DNA of 64,000 bases from Bacteroidales bacterium (lineage in GTDB: Bacteria; Bacteroidota; Bacteroidia; Bacteroidales; F082). The notes below the pieces were generated by a model. That model saw only the letters and a list, made by a program, of their open reading frames with translations. It was not told the DNA's origin and searched no databases. Shown here one piece after another: positions 8,782-18,391 of this stretch (position 1 is the first letter of the stretch; every line of letters starts with the position of its first letter). A program made the translations under genes and the position numbers. The DNA is taken from positions 1-64,000 of the forward strand of contig JALNZU010000010.1 of NCBI GenBank assembly GCA_023229245.1, read 5' to 3'.

Positions 8782-9630
8782 CTAATACTCCCATAGATCG
8801 AGCATAAAATTGAGTATATCCATTTTGATGCGTTCTGATTCCAGCAGGGCATCCATACCGGTTGCATACTGATTGATACGTCTGTCGTACACATTTTCTT
8901 CTTTATAAATATAGCTGTCGAACATCCGTTTGATAAATATTTCATCATAAGTCCGGCGTTCGGCTGAGTTAAACCGGTTGAATACTTCGGCATTTGCAAA
9001 CTCTTTCCGTGCCTGATCATAAGAAACCCAAAACAAGGGTTGTGAAAACTCCTGTCCGTCTTTCTCGACCATCATCACCGGGCATACAGCTATGATACGT
9101 ACCATCAGTTGAGAGCGTTGCTTATCAAAATACCAGTCTTCTTTCAGGCGCAGTCGCATCACCCTTGTCGGGTCGAACTGCCTAACGATTACGGTATCAT
9201 ATTCTTCATAAGGAGGATATGGTCTTCGTTCGCGTACTATGGTGGTATCGGTCAGGCGCGAAACGATCTCGTTATATGTAATGGGCACTAACAACTCATC
9301 GGTATTGCTAAGGTCATAGGCCCTGAACTTACGTTCTTTAAGACCATCCATCAGCACATTGATAAAGCTACGTAAGTTATTATGCGAATCGACAGGATAA
9401 TAAAAAGGCTGATTAATTTTTTGTCGAAAATCAATTTCTCTCCAGATTCTTTTCGACCACATCACATCGCCTTCCCTTATTGAAGGTAGTGGGATGGGTT
9501 CTCTTTCCATTCGACCGGTGTTTGCAAACAGCCCATCTACAGGGCTTTCGTTAAGAATTTGTGCGGCTGGTTCTTTCACATAAGAAAGAAACATCAACAC
9601 TGCAAACAACTTTAACAGAATGTTTTTCAT
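8782..9630 (-). CDS. gldN: Type IX secretion ring protein GldN/PorN
   Basis: This 282-residue exported protein has an N-terminal signal peptide ending near AAQ (residues 23-24). With the lipoprotein GldK it forms the periplasmic ring of the type IX secretion system, attached to the inner face of the outer membrane. The family is recognised from MWSKRIWREIDFRQKINQPFYYP, the VLMDGLKERKFRAYD segment, and the C-terminal FNRFNSAERRTYDEIFIKRMFDSYIYKEENVYDRRI block. It is the last gene of the porP-gldK-gldL-gldM-gldN run, 22 bp after gldM, and ends at the hairpin at 8727-8755. The symbol follows the gliding-gene convention. Confidence 0.92.
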   Translation of the reverse strand: MKNILLKLFAVLMFLSYVKEPAAQILNESPVDGLFANTGRMEREPIPLPSIREGDVMWSKRIWREIDFRQKINQPFYYPVDSHNNLRSFINVLMDGLKERKFRAYDLSNTDELLVPITYNEIVSRLTDTTIVRERRPYPPYEEYDTVIVRQFDPTRVMRLRLKEDWYFDKQRSQLMVRIIAVCPVMMVEKDGQEFSQPLFWVSYDQARKEFANAEVFNRFNSAERRTYDEIFIKRMFDSYIYKEENVYDRRINQYATGMDALLESERIKMDILNFMLDLWEY

Positions 9631-9652
9631 GATATGATAAGTTGAATAATTT

Positions 9653-11314
9653 CTAATTTATTTCGAGGTTAACCGGGTTCAGTGTACGCATAGTTCCATC
9701 AGGGCCCCGTGCTTGTATTCGTTCAAAATACAAACGTTGGCCACGGGTTGCATTGTTGATATAGTTATTTACCGTTTCGTTGAACAGGTTTCCTCTGATT
9801 ATACCAGTACGTTGTAGTTCCGTACCTCTGAATGTTGTCAGTTCGTAAGATACTACTTCAAAATGATAATCGCTGAAATCGAAATCAATCATTTCAGGTA
9901 TGATAGCACGGGCGGCCAAGAGTCTGTTTCTATCTATAGGGCCGTCTGTCAGTCCTGCTATCTTAGCTACCGGAGCTGGTACTTGCTTGATCCTAAACTC
10001 AAAGCTACCTAAGTGCAGGCTCTTTCCATCCACCGATGCGATAGCACTAATAGTTGTAGTCCGGTCGCTTGAGGATACTTCAACATCCCAATATCCGGCT
10101 GGATTTCGGGTGATCTTCCCTTTAGATACCGAAGGTGTGATGTGTTCGGAGGGAATACCGGGTGAAGAGATTGAGATAGGATTCTTAAGCCCTGCATATA
10201 AGATATTCATTTTCAAAGGGGCCACAGTAAGTGATGGTGGTGCTACTAAATAATCGGCAGAGAACGGATAACGGGCTAACTCTTGTGTAACCGGATCGAG
10301 CATTTCAATAATACCGGCATATCGCTGAGGTCCTACACTTTGTGCCGGAAAGCTAAGTTTTACCACTCCATTATCGCTTTTAAAAACTTGTGCATTAGCT
10401 ATATTGGCTTCGGTAATCCTGTCGGAGCCACGCAGCACACGTACTTCCGATTGAGTCTTTGAATCGTATGCTGCTACCAACACATCGGCTTCGTATGTTT
10501 GGCCAGCCAATATATAGGTCGAACCAGCAATAACCTTGGCTTCGACATTATCGAATTTAAAATCCTTTTCGGTTATATTGGCATACAATCGGGTAATGGC
10601 ATCAAATTCAGCGCTTTGTACTTCGGCTATGGTCTTGTTTAAAATAGTTACAGTAGCAGCCAAAATGGTATGATAAAAATTATAGTACTGCCAGTCTTGC
10701 ATAGTACCTGTAGCATCTCGGAACTCACCTGTAGTAACTAATCCTATCTTATCTTCATATCCTTCTCCTATCAAGCTTAGGATAAAGTTACGATATTCGG
10801 TCATTTTATCTGCCAGGTTATAAGCTTCTCCATTTTTGTTTTGTCCTATCATATAATTTGTTGACTCATCGTATTTATCCCTTGTTGGTACTATGGACAG
10901 ATTCAGTACTGGTCGTTCGCGCATCAGGCCAGGGGCAAAAGGGTCGGGTAGCTCTTCCATAGTATAAAACCGTTTCAAAGCTTCTTCCCTGCTCTTTCTT
11001 TCAGAACGTGCAACAACTTCTAACTTTACATCTTCTATATAGTCAATCAAGGTATTCGATCGCTCTCTGACTTGCTGGGCCTGTAACCAATACTCTTCTA
11101 CCTTAGCAGGGTTGAGGTTATACTGGTTCTCAAATTTGGCATATTCGCTCACTATCTTCGTTGAGAAGCCTTCGTTGGTTTTTTCCATGCTTTCATTTAC
11201 TACTATGAATGCATCGAGTATATCTTTGGAAACATTGAGTGCCAACAAGGCTGTCAGGACCAGATAAAGCATTCCGATCATTTTTTGCCTTGGTGTTTCT
11301 TTATATCCTGCCAT
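9653..11314 (-). CDS. gldM: Type IX secretion motor protein GldM/PorM
   Basis: This 553-residue protein is the long stalk of the T9SS/gliding motor. A single N-terminal helix (about residues 12-30, MIGMLYLVLTALLALNVS) sits in the inner membrane with GldL, and the rest crosses the periplasm as four beta-rich domains that contact the GldK/GldN ring. The start MAGYKETPRQKMIGMLYLVLTALLALNVSKDI is highly characteristic. It is slightly longer than many homologues (about 515), with no frameshift seen. It lies between gldL (36 bp upstream) and gldN (22 bp downstream) in the T9SS operon. Confidence 0.95.
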   Translation of the reverse strand: MAGYKETPRQKMIGMLYLVLTALLALNVSKDILDAFIVVNESMEKTNEGFSTKIVSEYAKFENQYNLNPAKVEEYWLQAQQVRERSNTLIDYIEDVKLEVVARSERKSREEALKRFYTMEELPDPFAPGLMRERPVLNLSIVPTRDKYDESTNYMIGQNKNGEAYNLADKMTEYRNFILSLIGEGYEDKIGLVTTGEFRDATGTMQDWQYYNFYHTILAATVTILNKTIAEVQSAEFDAITRLYANITEKDFKFDNVEAKVIAGSTYILAGQTYEADVLVAAYDSKTQSEVRVLRGSDRITEANIANAQVFKSDNGVVKLSFPAQSVGPQRYAGIIEMLDPVTQELARYPFSADYLVAPPSLTVAPLKMNILYAGLKNPISISSPGIPSEHITPSVSKGKITRNPAGYWDVEVSSSDRTTTISAIASVDGKSLHLGSFEFRIKQVPAPVAKIAGLTDGPIDRNRLLAARAIIPEMIDFDFSDYHFEVVSYELTTFRGTELQRTGIIRGNLFNETVNNYINNATRGQRLYFERIQARGPDGTMRTLNPVNLEIN

Positions 11315-11350
11315 GGATGTAGGGGTTTCTTTACTGTGTTATGCCTGATA

Positions 11351-12376
11351 TTACGCTTTTACATTCATAGCCGACAGCATATTTCCATACACTGTGTTCA
11401 ACGCGCTGATGCGTGTATTCAGTTCGCTGATCTGTTGATTGAGTTGTTGTGTATGTGTTGCAGTCTGGTTTACCTTTTCAAGGTATTCAGCCATTGTTTT
11501 ATACATTTTTTCGGCTGTTTCGGCTGCTTTGCCCGAGCCTTGCAACTGTAGCTCATAAGCGGTGTTCAGCGCAGCCATGTTTTTGGCTATCTGTTGCAAT
11601 TGTTTGGAATATGCTTCTCCGTCAACCGATCCAAAATCTAATGCGTTGGCCGATTGCTTGATCAGATTAGCCGAATGGCTGTATGTTTCGGTAAGCTGCT
11701 TGGCCGAATGTGCTGCCGACTGAATGCTATGAGTAAATTCTTCGGTCGATTTCATTTCGGTATGTATCAGATCGGCTGCTTTATCATATGCTGAACTCAG
11801 CTTAGAAGCACTGTCAGAAGCTGATTTCATATTCTGTATATATTCTACCGAAGCATTGGCATCTTTATTCAGCACCTCGGATGCTTTTTGATAGCTTCCG
11901 GCAAGATTAGAAGCTGATTTAGCAGCTGTATTGATATTATCCACATATTCATTGGTAGCCACAACGGCATTGGATATTTTACCCATCTGTGCGGCGTTGT
12001 CACTCAGGCTTTTCAGCCCTTGTCCAAGCCGTTCCAGGGTCTGTTTATCTATGTTTGCCTCCTGAAACATCTGATCTAATTTTTTTGAAGCTGTTCCTTT
12101 TGCTTCCAACTCCCGTTCAACTGGGTCATTACCATACATCCCAGCTAATTGGGGATATACCAAACTCCAATCGGGCTCTACGTGCGGCGGTTCGAATGCG
12201 GAAAAGAAAAAGATCAAAGCCTCTGTACTTAAGCCAATGATCAGCATCTCATTGGCACCTGCATAGTGATTGATCTTAAATAAAGCTCCAATAATTACTA
12301 CCGAAGCGCCAATACCATATAGCTTGGCCATGAAGTTTTTATACCTTCTACTTTTAAAAAGCTGATTGATATTCAT
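11351..12376 (-). CDS. gldL: Type IX secretion motor protein GldL/PorL
   Basis: This 341-residue inner-membrane protein uses the proton-motive force to drive the GldM stalk. Two helices lie at about residues 19-35 and 43-60. The buried charged residues expected of the motor are present: Lys34 in ALFKIN, Glu52 in GLSTEALIF, and Glu62 in FEPPHVEPDW. Homologous glutamates are known to be important for proton coupling. The C-terminal two-thirds (about 130-335) is a long repetitive helical, coiled-coil-like cytoplasmic region rich in Ala, Ser and Gln. It is the third gene of the operon. Confidence 0.94.
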   Translation of the reverse strand: MNINQLFKSRRYKNFMAKLYGIGASVVIIGALFKINHYAGANEMLIIGLSTEALIFFFSAFEPPHVEPDWSLVYPQLAGMYGNDPVERELEAKGTASKKLDQMFQEANIDKQTLERLGQGLKSLSDNAAQMGKISNAVVATNEYVDNINTAAKSASNLAGSYQKASEVLNKDANASVEYIQNMKSASDSASKLSSAYDKAADLIHTEMKSTEEFTHSIQSAAHSAKQLTETYSHSANLIKQSANALDFGSVDGEAYSKQLQQIAKNMAALNTAYELQLQGSGKAAETAEKMYKTMAEYLEKVNQTATHTQQLNQQISELNTRISALNTVYGNMLSAMNVKA

Positions 12377-12409
12377 TTGGAGATTATATTTGAAAAATAT
12401 TTTTTAAAA

Positions 12410-13786
12410 TTATCTGTAAACTCGTGATGCTTTACGTGGATTATCGTCTTTATTACGTCCCAGAAACGGTTGGATACATCTGAATCCTATATAACATTTG
12501 GCAGTATCCTGATACTCATATGCGCGTGAGGTAATTTGCAGATAATAGGATATGTCTTTCCATGATCCACCGCGTATCACTTTTCGTTTCATAATAGGCG
12601 GGTCGTTTTCATCAGCGCTGTATGTATAATTTGGGTTCATATCCCACATCAGATTATACGAAGCCGGATCGAAGGCACTGTTTGTCCATTCGGCTACATT
12701 ACCTGCCATATCATACAATCCGAAGTCGTTTGGGGGATAATGTCCTACTACTACTGTACGTAATCCGCCATCCAACACATTATCGCCATGCATAGGTTTG
12801 AAGTTTGCAAGAAAGCATCCGTTGATATCACGTGTATAGGGGCCGCCCCATGGGTATGGATTCAGATGGTTACCACCGCTTGCAGCCCATTCCCATTCTG
12901 CTTCGGTAGGCAGACGAAACTCGGCTAAGGAAACTTCACCTTTGCGTGAGAGCAGATATGTGTTAAGCTTCTCGGTACGCCACACACAAAAGGCACGTGC
13001 CTGTAGCCAGTTGACACCTACTACCGGATAATGATCATAAGCCGGATGCCAGAAATATTTTTCTGTCAGAGGATCGTTGAATGAATACGCATAATCGTGT
13101 ATCCATGCCAATGTATCCGGGTAGACATTGATCATCTCCCTGCGCACATATACCGAGCGGTTTGTCAAGCCTTGAGGGCGGTTTGATAATCCTGCATTTC
13201 TATAATCATACTGCGAATTTTCATTAAACTCTTTCTTGGCAGCTGCGTGCAAATCAACCCAGTAATAGGTATAGTTAAGCTTGCGGCTGTCTATTTCCTT
13301 CCTTCTGAAATATCGTTCTTGGTCGGGCAGGTACATTTCTTCAAGCGCCTCGCGTATTTCCTGATCTTTGCTGTTCCACTCGATAGATGGTTTCCAGTTA
13401 AGGTGTGGCGGGTCGTACACCTCACCTGTTTTGGCATTTTCTTCTATCAAGAAAGTTTCGGGACGTATCTCACCTAATAGTGTACGGGCAATAGAATCTC
13501 GTACATAATAGACAAACTCGCGATATTCGTTATTAGTTATCTCCGTTTCATCCATAAAGAATGCAGAAACGGATATTTTCCTTGGCTGATTCAACTGGCC
13601 ATAGGTAATATCTTCACCTCCGGCTCCCATAGTAAAACTGCCTTGTGGAATAAATACCATCCCATAGGGGTCGGGTTGATAAAACGGCTTACTTTTCTTC
13701 CTTACCCCGACTAATTCACCTTGATTCGACTGACCACATCCGGCTAATAAAACCAGAGCAGTCACAAAAAACAACAGCTGTTTCAT
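12410..13786 (-). CDS. gldK: Type IX secretion ring lipoprotein GldK/PorK
   Basis: I start at 13786 (MKQLLFF), which places an ideal lipobox, LLAGC with Cys17, after a short hydrophobic stretch; the frame extends 22 codons further upstream without support. The mature lipoprotein has the formylglycine-generating-enzyme/SUMF1 fold used structurally by GldK: MVFIPQGSFTMGAGGED, FFMDETEITNNEYREFVYY, YPVVGVNWLQARAFCVWRTEKLN, FRLPTEAEWEWAASGG, NDFGLYDMAGNVAEWT, and RGGSWKDISYYLQITSRAY. With GldN it forms the T9SS periplasmic ring. The paralog gldJ at 58.4-59.9 kb shares this fold but groups with murF. Confidence 0.93.
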   Translation of the reverse strand: MKQLLFFVTALVLLAGCGQSNQGELVGVRKKSKPFYQPDPYGMVFIPQGSFTMGAGGEDITYGQLNQPRKISVSAFFMDETEITNNEYREFVYYVRDSIARTLLGEIRPETFLIEENAKTGEVYDPPHLNWKPSIEWNSKDQEIREALEEMYLPDQERYFRRKEIDSRKLNYTYYWVDLHAAAKKEFNENSQYDYRNAGLSNRPQGLTNRSVYVRREMINVYPDTLAWIHDYAYSFNDPLTEKYFWHPAYDHYPVVGVNWLQARAFCVWRTEKLNTYLLSRKGEVSLAEFRLPTEAEWEWAASGGNHLNPYPWGGPYTRDINGCFLANFKPMHGDNVLDGGLRTVVVGHYPPNDFGLYDMAGNVAEWTNSAFDPASYNLMWDMNPNYTYSADENDPPIMKRKVIRGGSWKDISYYLQITSRAYEYQDTAKCYIGFRCIQPFLGRNKDDNPRKASRVYR

Positions 13787-13872
13787 TTTGATAAAATGAT
13801 AAGTGCTCATTGGTGTATTTTGGTTTTCTTTGATGATTTTCTTCAGTTCCATGAAGTTTTATTTTCAGTTAC

Positions 13873-14832
13873 TTATAGGTATCGAGTATTGCGATAGGTT
13901 CGTATATGCTTCTCTGTTTGCAGTTTGAAGCAATATCCTAAACTTACCTCGTGCGAGCCCGGTAGTCCGTGGCTAAGGGTATTGATATCATATCCATATC
14001 CTATTCTCAAATCAAATACTTTAAGACCTACCATTATACCTACGGATTCCTCAAGCCTATAATTAACGCCGCCCCAGAACTGATTATTGTATATGAGGGT
14101 CGCACTTAGATTAATTTGTGTAACAGATAGGTTGCTGATCACATTCACAGCAGGGTTCAATTCGTAGGCTGAGTTCCACGGAAGTATCATATGATAGCCT
14201 CCATGCAGGTGGAAAGTTCGGTCGCCGGCAAATCGGGCACCCGATTCAGAAGCAGTCAGCTCATTTCCCTTGGTTTCCAACATATTGGATACAGAAAGAC
14301 CTATATAATATACATCTTCAATCTGTAAAAACAATCCTAAGTTCATATCCAACAGCATATCGCTTTGTTCGCCGGTTGCTAACACAGGATCGCCTACTGA
14401 GTGTGGTTTAAACATAGAAAAGTCAACCGATCGGTTTAGAAAATTTACTGATGTTCCTATTCCCAATGTGGCAGCTCCTATCTCGGCATGATACGCATAT
14501 CCAAGTTGTACAGCAGTATTCTGCTCAAAACCAAGTGCGTCTTGTATAATTGAAAGCCCAACTCCTCCTTTTAAAAGCCTAATCGGCATATCCGCTGTGA
14601 TCAAGTAGGTTTCGGGTGCCACATGGTTTCCTTCCATATCTTTAAAGCCAGCCCATTGCTGCCGTACTATACCGTTCAGGCATATACCTTCGTTCAAACC
14701 GGCAAAACCGGGATTAGTAAACGCATGTGTATAGGTATGATGGGTAAAGATAGGTGCTTGTTGAGCCCAGCCTATCATTGACCCAGTAAACACCAAAATA
14801 AAAAAGACTATATATCTCTTTTTCAATAGCAT
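13873..14832 (-). CDS. porP: Type IX secretion outer-membrane protein PorP (PorP/SprF family)
   Basis: This 319-residue protein has a signal peptide (cleavage near WAQQ, residue 24) and then a PorP/SprF-type barrel of alternating strands: TNPGFAGLNEGICLNGIVRQQWAGF, GVGLSIIQDALGFEQNTAVQLGYAYH, and LKVFDLRIGYGYDIN near the C-terminus. PorP-family proteins sit in the outer membrane and link the ring to cargo or surface adhesins. It is the first gene of the T9SS operon, 86 bp upstream of the chosen gldK start. A second family member lies at 59922-60923. Confidence 0.9.
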   Translation of the reverse strand: MLLKKRYIVFFILVFTGSMIGWAQQAPIFTHHTYTHAFTNPGFAGLNEGICLNGIVRQQWAGFKDMEGNHVAPETYLITADMPIRLLKGGVGLSIIQDALGFEQNTAVQLGYAYHAEIGAATLGIGTSVNFLNRSVDFSMFKPHSVGDPVLATGEQSDMLLDMNLGLFLQIEDVYYIGLSVSNMLETKGNELTASESGARFAGDRTFHLHGGYHMILPWNSAYELNPAVNVISNLSVTQINLSATLIYNNQFWGGVNYRLEESVGIMVGLKVFDLRIGYGYDINTLSHGLPGSHEVSLGYCFKLQTEKHIRTYRNTRYL

Positions 14833-15043
14833 CCGTATAATTTACTGCCCCATATTTAAGTCGGCTAAAATAATCATTTTTCGCCAACGACCATCTAAAG
14901 TCAGTATAAAAGGCTTGATCATTAAGCTTTAATTTTATTTTTATAGCGTCTTCAATAACCCTTAAACCCCTGATTTTATTGTGTACAGCCCGTAATTCGA
15001 TACTCTTTATCAGTCAAACTGCTTTTAAAACACTTTAAACATG

Positions 15044-15051
15044 TAATTTTG
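15044..15051 (+). promoter_or_regulatory. Promoter -7 element TAATTTTG upstream of the yitT pair
   Basis: This exact TAnnTTTG match lies 28 bp before the ATG at 15080, in the 247-bp divergent region between porP and the yitT genes. Nothing else was recognised in that region. The -33 part is only a T-rich tract. Confidence 0.45.
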
Positions 15052-15079
15052 CACTCATTTTGAAGCAAAACGAATTGCC

Positions 15080-15973
15080 ATGTCATTCCTTCAGCGAGAT
15101 AAACTGTTTACACGCAAATGGTTTATCAATTATAGTTTGATCATAACCGGTTCTTTTATCCTTGCATCGGGATTTGTATTTTTCATCACCCCGTATAAAT
15201 TGGTTCCAGGAGGTGTATACGGAATAGCCATTGTCATCCATCATTTGTTTGGCCTTCCAGTAGGTCTGACCGCATTAAGTATGGATATCCCTCTGACAAT
15301 AATTGGTATCCGTGTTTTAGGCCCTCGATTTGGCTATAAAACTGTTACGGGTTTTCTCCTGACGGCAATTTTTGTTGATGGCATCACCTATTTTTATGGC
15401 CACTCGCCATTAGTCGAAAACGAACCCTTGCTCTCAGCCATATTTGGTGGGGTGCTGGTAGGACTTGGACTAGGACTGATCTTTAAGTCGAAAGCCACTT
15501 CAGGAGGCACCGATATTGTTGCTATGATACTAAGTAAATATACCCGGCTACCAGTCGGACAACTGCTTATTTATGTGGATTCGGTGATATTACTGTTGGG
15601 CTTGATCGTTTTTGGCGATTGGAAAATTCCACTCTACTCGCTGATCGTGATTTTTATTACCGGTAAAGTGTTAGACACTATATTACAAGGGATAAACTAT
15701 GATAAGACCCTGTTCATTATTTCTGATAAACACGAAGAGATACGTGACAAAATCATCAACGACCTGAATCGTGGCGGCACTTTTCTTCAAGGGAAAGGGA
15801 TGTATAACGGGGCTGATAAATCAGTTATATTCACTGTCGTTAATCGTCGTGAAATGGCTATACTACAGGAATATATCCATCAGATTGATCCTAAAGCTTT
15901 TTTGACTGTCATCAATGCCAATGAGATCTTAGGTGAGGGCTTTAAATCCTTATCCGAAAAAGTGCACGACTGA
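15080..15973 (+). CDS. YitT family membrane protein, copy 1
   Basis: This 297-residue membrane protein has about five or six hydrophobic helices (residues 15-185, YitT_membrane/DUF161) followed by a soluble DUF2179 domain (about 205-290: DKTLFIISDKHEEIRDKIINDLNRGGTFLQGKGMY). Family motifs visible are FFITPYKLVPGGVYGIAIVIHHLFGLPVG and SGGTDIVAMIL. The biochemical role of YitT proteins is not established; some members are linked to thiol or metabolite export. It overlaps the next gene by one base (TGATG) and is nearly identical in layout to it, so the pair arose by tandem duplication. Confidence 0.88.
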   Translation: MSFLQRDKLFTRKWFINYSLIITGSFILASGFVFFITPYKLVPGGVYGIAIVIHHLFGLPVGLTALSMDIPLTIIGIRVLGPRFGYKTVTGFLLTAIFVDGITYFYGHSPLVENEPLLSAIFGGVLVGLGLGLIFKSKATSGGTDIVAMILSKYTRLPVGQLLIYVDSVILLLGLIVFGDWKIPLYSLIVIFITGKVLDTILQGINYDKTLFIISDKHEEIRDKIINDLNRGGTFLQGKGMYNGADKSVIFTVVNRREMAILQEYIHQIDPKAFLTVINANEILGEGFKSLSEKVHD

Positions 15974-16866
15974 TGAGTTTCATTGTGAAATACCGACCCG
16001 GATCAGCCAAATGGATCAAAGCCTACACATTGATAGTGGCAGGTGCATTGATTATTGCTTCCGGTTATGTTTTTTTTATCACCCCGCATAAAATAGTTCC
16101 GGGAGGCATCTACGGTATTTCTATTGTGTTGCACCATACTTTTGGCACACCGGTCGGATTGACAGCTCTTTTTTTTAATATACCGTTGACGCTTATCGGC
16201 ATACGCGTATTAGGTCCTCGCTTTGGGATAAAAACATTTACCGGATTTATACTTACCTCACTCTTTATTGACGGATTAACGCTATGGTATGGTCATGCAC
16301 CACTCATTCAAGACGATATATTGCTCTCTTCCTTATTCGGCGGTATAGTAATTGGCATAGGAGTAGGGCTGCTGTTTAAAGCTAAAGCAAGTTGCGGAGG
16401 AACAGATGTGATGGCCATGATGTTAGGAAAATGGACCGGCAAACCGCTCGGGCAGTTAATGATGATGGTAGATGCGCTGATAGTTGTCGGAGGCTCAATC
16501 GTATTTGTGGATTGGGCAATCCCGATGTATTCTCTGGTGGCTATTTTTGCGATGGGAAAACTCATTGATCTGACACTGCAAGGCTTCCATTACGACAAAG
16601 TAGTGCTGATAGTCTCTTCGCATTATGAGCAAATCGCTCACAAAATCATCCATGATATGAATCGGGGTGGTACTTATCTGAAAGCACAGGGAATGTTTGC
16701 ATACGAAAACAAACAACTGATCTATGTAGTGCTCAACCGGCGGGAGATAGGTCTGCTGAAAGAGCATATACAACTTATCGATCCCAAAGCTTTTGTAACC
16801 GTTTTAGATGCAGACGAAATACTTGGGCAAGGATTCCGGTCGTTAAGCGAAAGAGTATCTGACTGA
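15973..16866 (+). CDS. YitT family membrane protein, copy 2
   Basis: This 297-residue protein aligns end to end with the preceding gene without obvious gaps and with well over half of positions identical by eye. Shared landmarks are FFITPHKIVPGGIYGISIVLHH, IRVLGPRFG, CGGTDVMAMMLGK (copy 1 has SGGTDIVAMIL), and a C-terminal DUF2179 domain starting YDKVVLIVSSHYEQI. It is translationally coupled to copy 1. Its stop codon (16864-16866) abuts the rseP stop on the other strand with no base between them. The function is unassigned; a heteromeric transporter made from both copies is possible but unproven. Confidence 0.88.
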   Translation: MSFIVKYRPGSAKWIKAYTLIVAGALIIASGYVFFITPHKIVPGGIYGISIVLHHTFGTPVGLTALFFNIPLTLIGIRVLGPRFGIKTFTGFILTSLFIDGLTLWYGHAPLIQDDILLSSLFGGIVIGIGVGLLFKAKASCGGTDVMAMMLGKWTGKPLGQLMMMVDALIVVGGSIVFVDWAIPMYSLVAIFAMGKLIDLTLQGFHYDKVVLIVSSHYEQIAHKIIHDMNRGGTYLKAQGMFAYENKQLIYVVLNRREIGLLKEHIQLIDPKAFVTVLDADEILGQGFRSLSERVSD

Positions 16867-18195
16867 TTACCGGAAAAGTTTGATAATATCGTTTCCGTTG
16901 GCAAATAATATCAACGATAACAATAATACCATTCCAATAATTTGGGCTACCTCCATAAATCTGTCATTTGGTTTACGTCTGGTTACTATCTCGTATATCA
17001 GAAACATGACATGTCCGCCATCAAGAGCAGGTATAGGAAGCAGATTCAACACCGCTAACATAATAGACAAAAAAGCTGTTAACCGCCAAAAGCTTTCCCA
17101 GTGAAACTGTGCCGGAAAAATATTTCCTATAGCAATAAATCCTCCTACATTTTCGTATGCCTTCACTTGAGGTGAGAAAAGCAAGCGTAGCTGCTTCAGG
17201 TAATTGCCAATACCATCCACTGTTTTCACCATTCCGGCCGGTATGGCCTTAGCAAAGGAATAATTTTTTTGATGCAATTCAAAAAAGTCATTGATATCCG
17301 ATTTTGGATATACCCCTATCAAGCCATTTTCGGGTAACTGCATTGCTAAGCTAAGTGTATCGTACTGCCGGATCACCTGTACCTCCACCTTTTGATCCTT
17401 ATATTGCTGAATACGTTCACGAAACTCCTGAAAATAAGGAAAAAGCTCACCGTTAATACCAATGATTGTATCGCCTAATTGCAGACCAGCATCCTTTGCC
17501 ACAGATGTTTCATGAAATGCAGCCGCAATAAAAGGGATACCAACCGAGATAAAATTAGCCGACTGATACTTGATCAGTTTGCCTAAGATGCCTTCGGGCA
17601 ACTGCAATAACAGCTGTTGTCCATCCCGATCAACAGTGATAGTCTGTGCTTCTTCTAAAATCAAAGTCATTGGTATCTTGTTGAAATCTTCAATAAAAGT
17701 ATTGTCAACAGCCAAAATCCGGTCTCCATTTTGCAGTCCCATCTCACGTCCTAAAGAATCGGTAACTATACCGTATTTATTGACTTCAGAAGTAGGCAGA
17801 TATTGTTCGCCGTAAACTGACAAGAGTATAATATATATGGCAAACGCTAGTACTACATTCATGATCACACCACCTAACATAATGATCAGGCGTTGCCATG
17901 ATGGTTTAGAACGAAATTCCCATGATTGCGGCTCTTGCTTCAACGATTCTTTGTCCATAGACTCGTCTATCATGCCGGCAATTTTAACATAACCGCCAAG
18001 CGGAAGCCATCCCATACCGTATTCGGTACCTTTATAATGAAATTTAAACAGCGAAAACCATGGGTTAAAAAACAAATAAAACTTCTCTACACGTGTTTTA
18101 AAAGCTTTGGCAGCAATGAAATGTCCAAGCTCATGCACTATAACCATGATGGAGAGGCTGAGTAAGAGCTGAAATATTTTTACGAGAATTTCCAT
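16867..18195 (-). CDS. rseP: RseP-type site-2 intramembrane metalloprotease
   Basis: This 442-residue inner-membrane zinc protease cleaves membrane-embedded regulators or leftover signal peptides. The first helix carries the zinc motif VIVHELGHF (His21, Glu22, His25), and the third metal ligand is in NLLPIPALDGGHVMFL near residue 390. Two PDZ-like segments are visible between (about 115-200 and 205-290, the latter with AKDAGLQLGDTIIGINGE). No dxr gene is adjacent, unlike in many other bacteria. Its stop abuts the stop of the convergent yitT copy 2. Confidence 0.92.
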   Translation of the reverse strand: MEILVKIFQLLLSLSIMVIVHELGHFIAAKAFKTRVEKFYLFFNPWFSLFKFHYKGTEYGMGWLPLGGYVKIAGMIDESMDKESLKQEPQSWEFRSKPSWQRLIIMLGGVIMNVVLAFAIYIILLSVYGEQYLPTSEVNKYGIVTDSLGREMGLQNGDRILAVDNTFIEDFNKIPMTLILEEAQTITVDRDGQQLLLQLPEGILGKLIKYQSANFISVGIPFIAAAFHETSVAKDAGLQLGDTIIGINGELFPYFQEFRERIQQYKDQKVEVQVIRQYDTLSLAMQLPENGLIGVYPKSDINDFFELHQKNYSFAKAIPAGMVKTVDGIGNYLKQLRLLFSPQVKAYENVGGFIAIGNIFPAQFHWESFWRLTAFLSIMLAVLNLLPIPALDGGHVMFLIYEIVTRRKPNDRFMEVAQIIGMVLLLSLILFANGNDIIKLFR

Positions 18196-18258
18196 AATCT
18201 AACTAAAGTTTATCTGATACACACAACTGAGCTTCTTAGCTATTTAATTGATACTCAA

Positions 18259-18266
18259 CAAATATA
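18259..18266 (-). promoter_or_regulatory. Promoter -7 element TATATTTG for rseP
   Basis: This exact TAnnTTTG match lies on the minus strand, 63 bp upstream of the rseP start. No convincing -33 partner was found. Confidence 0.35.
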
Positions 18267-18391
18267 ATTGGATACAAATAAAACTAAACACTCATAAGGT
18301 ATCCGTATAAATTGAGCTGCAAGATTACTAAAATTTAAGTTGTATGTTGGATTTCAATATGTCAAAATGTGTTAATCTGTCTATTAGCTCT

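Noticed and set aside
8694..9020. Open frame of 108 codons overlapping gldN
   Set aside because: It runs in another frame of the gldN coding strand and through the terminator hairpin at 8727-8755; it is explained as a shadow of gldN.
16853..16880. Shared terminator between yitT copy 2 and rseP
   Set aside because: The two stop codons abut and no hairpin is visible around the junction.
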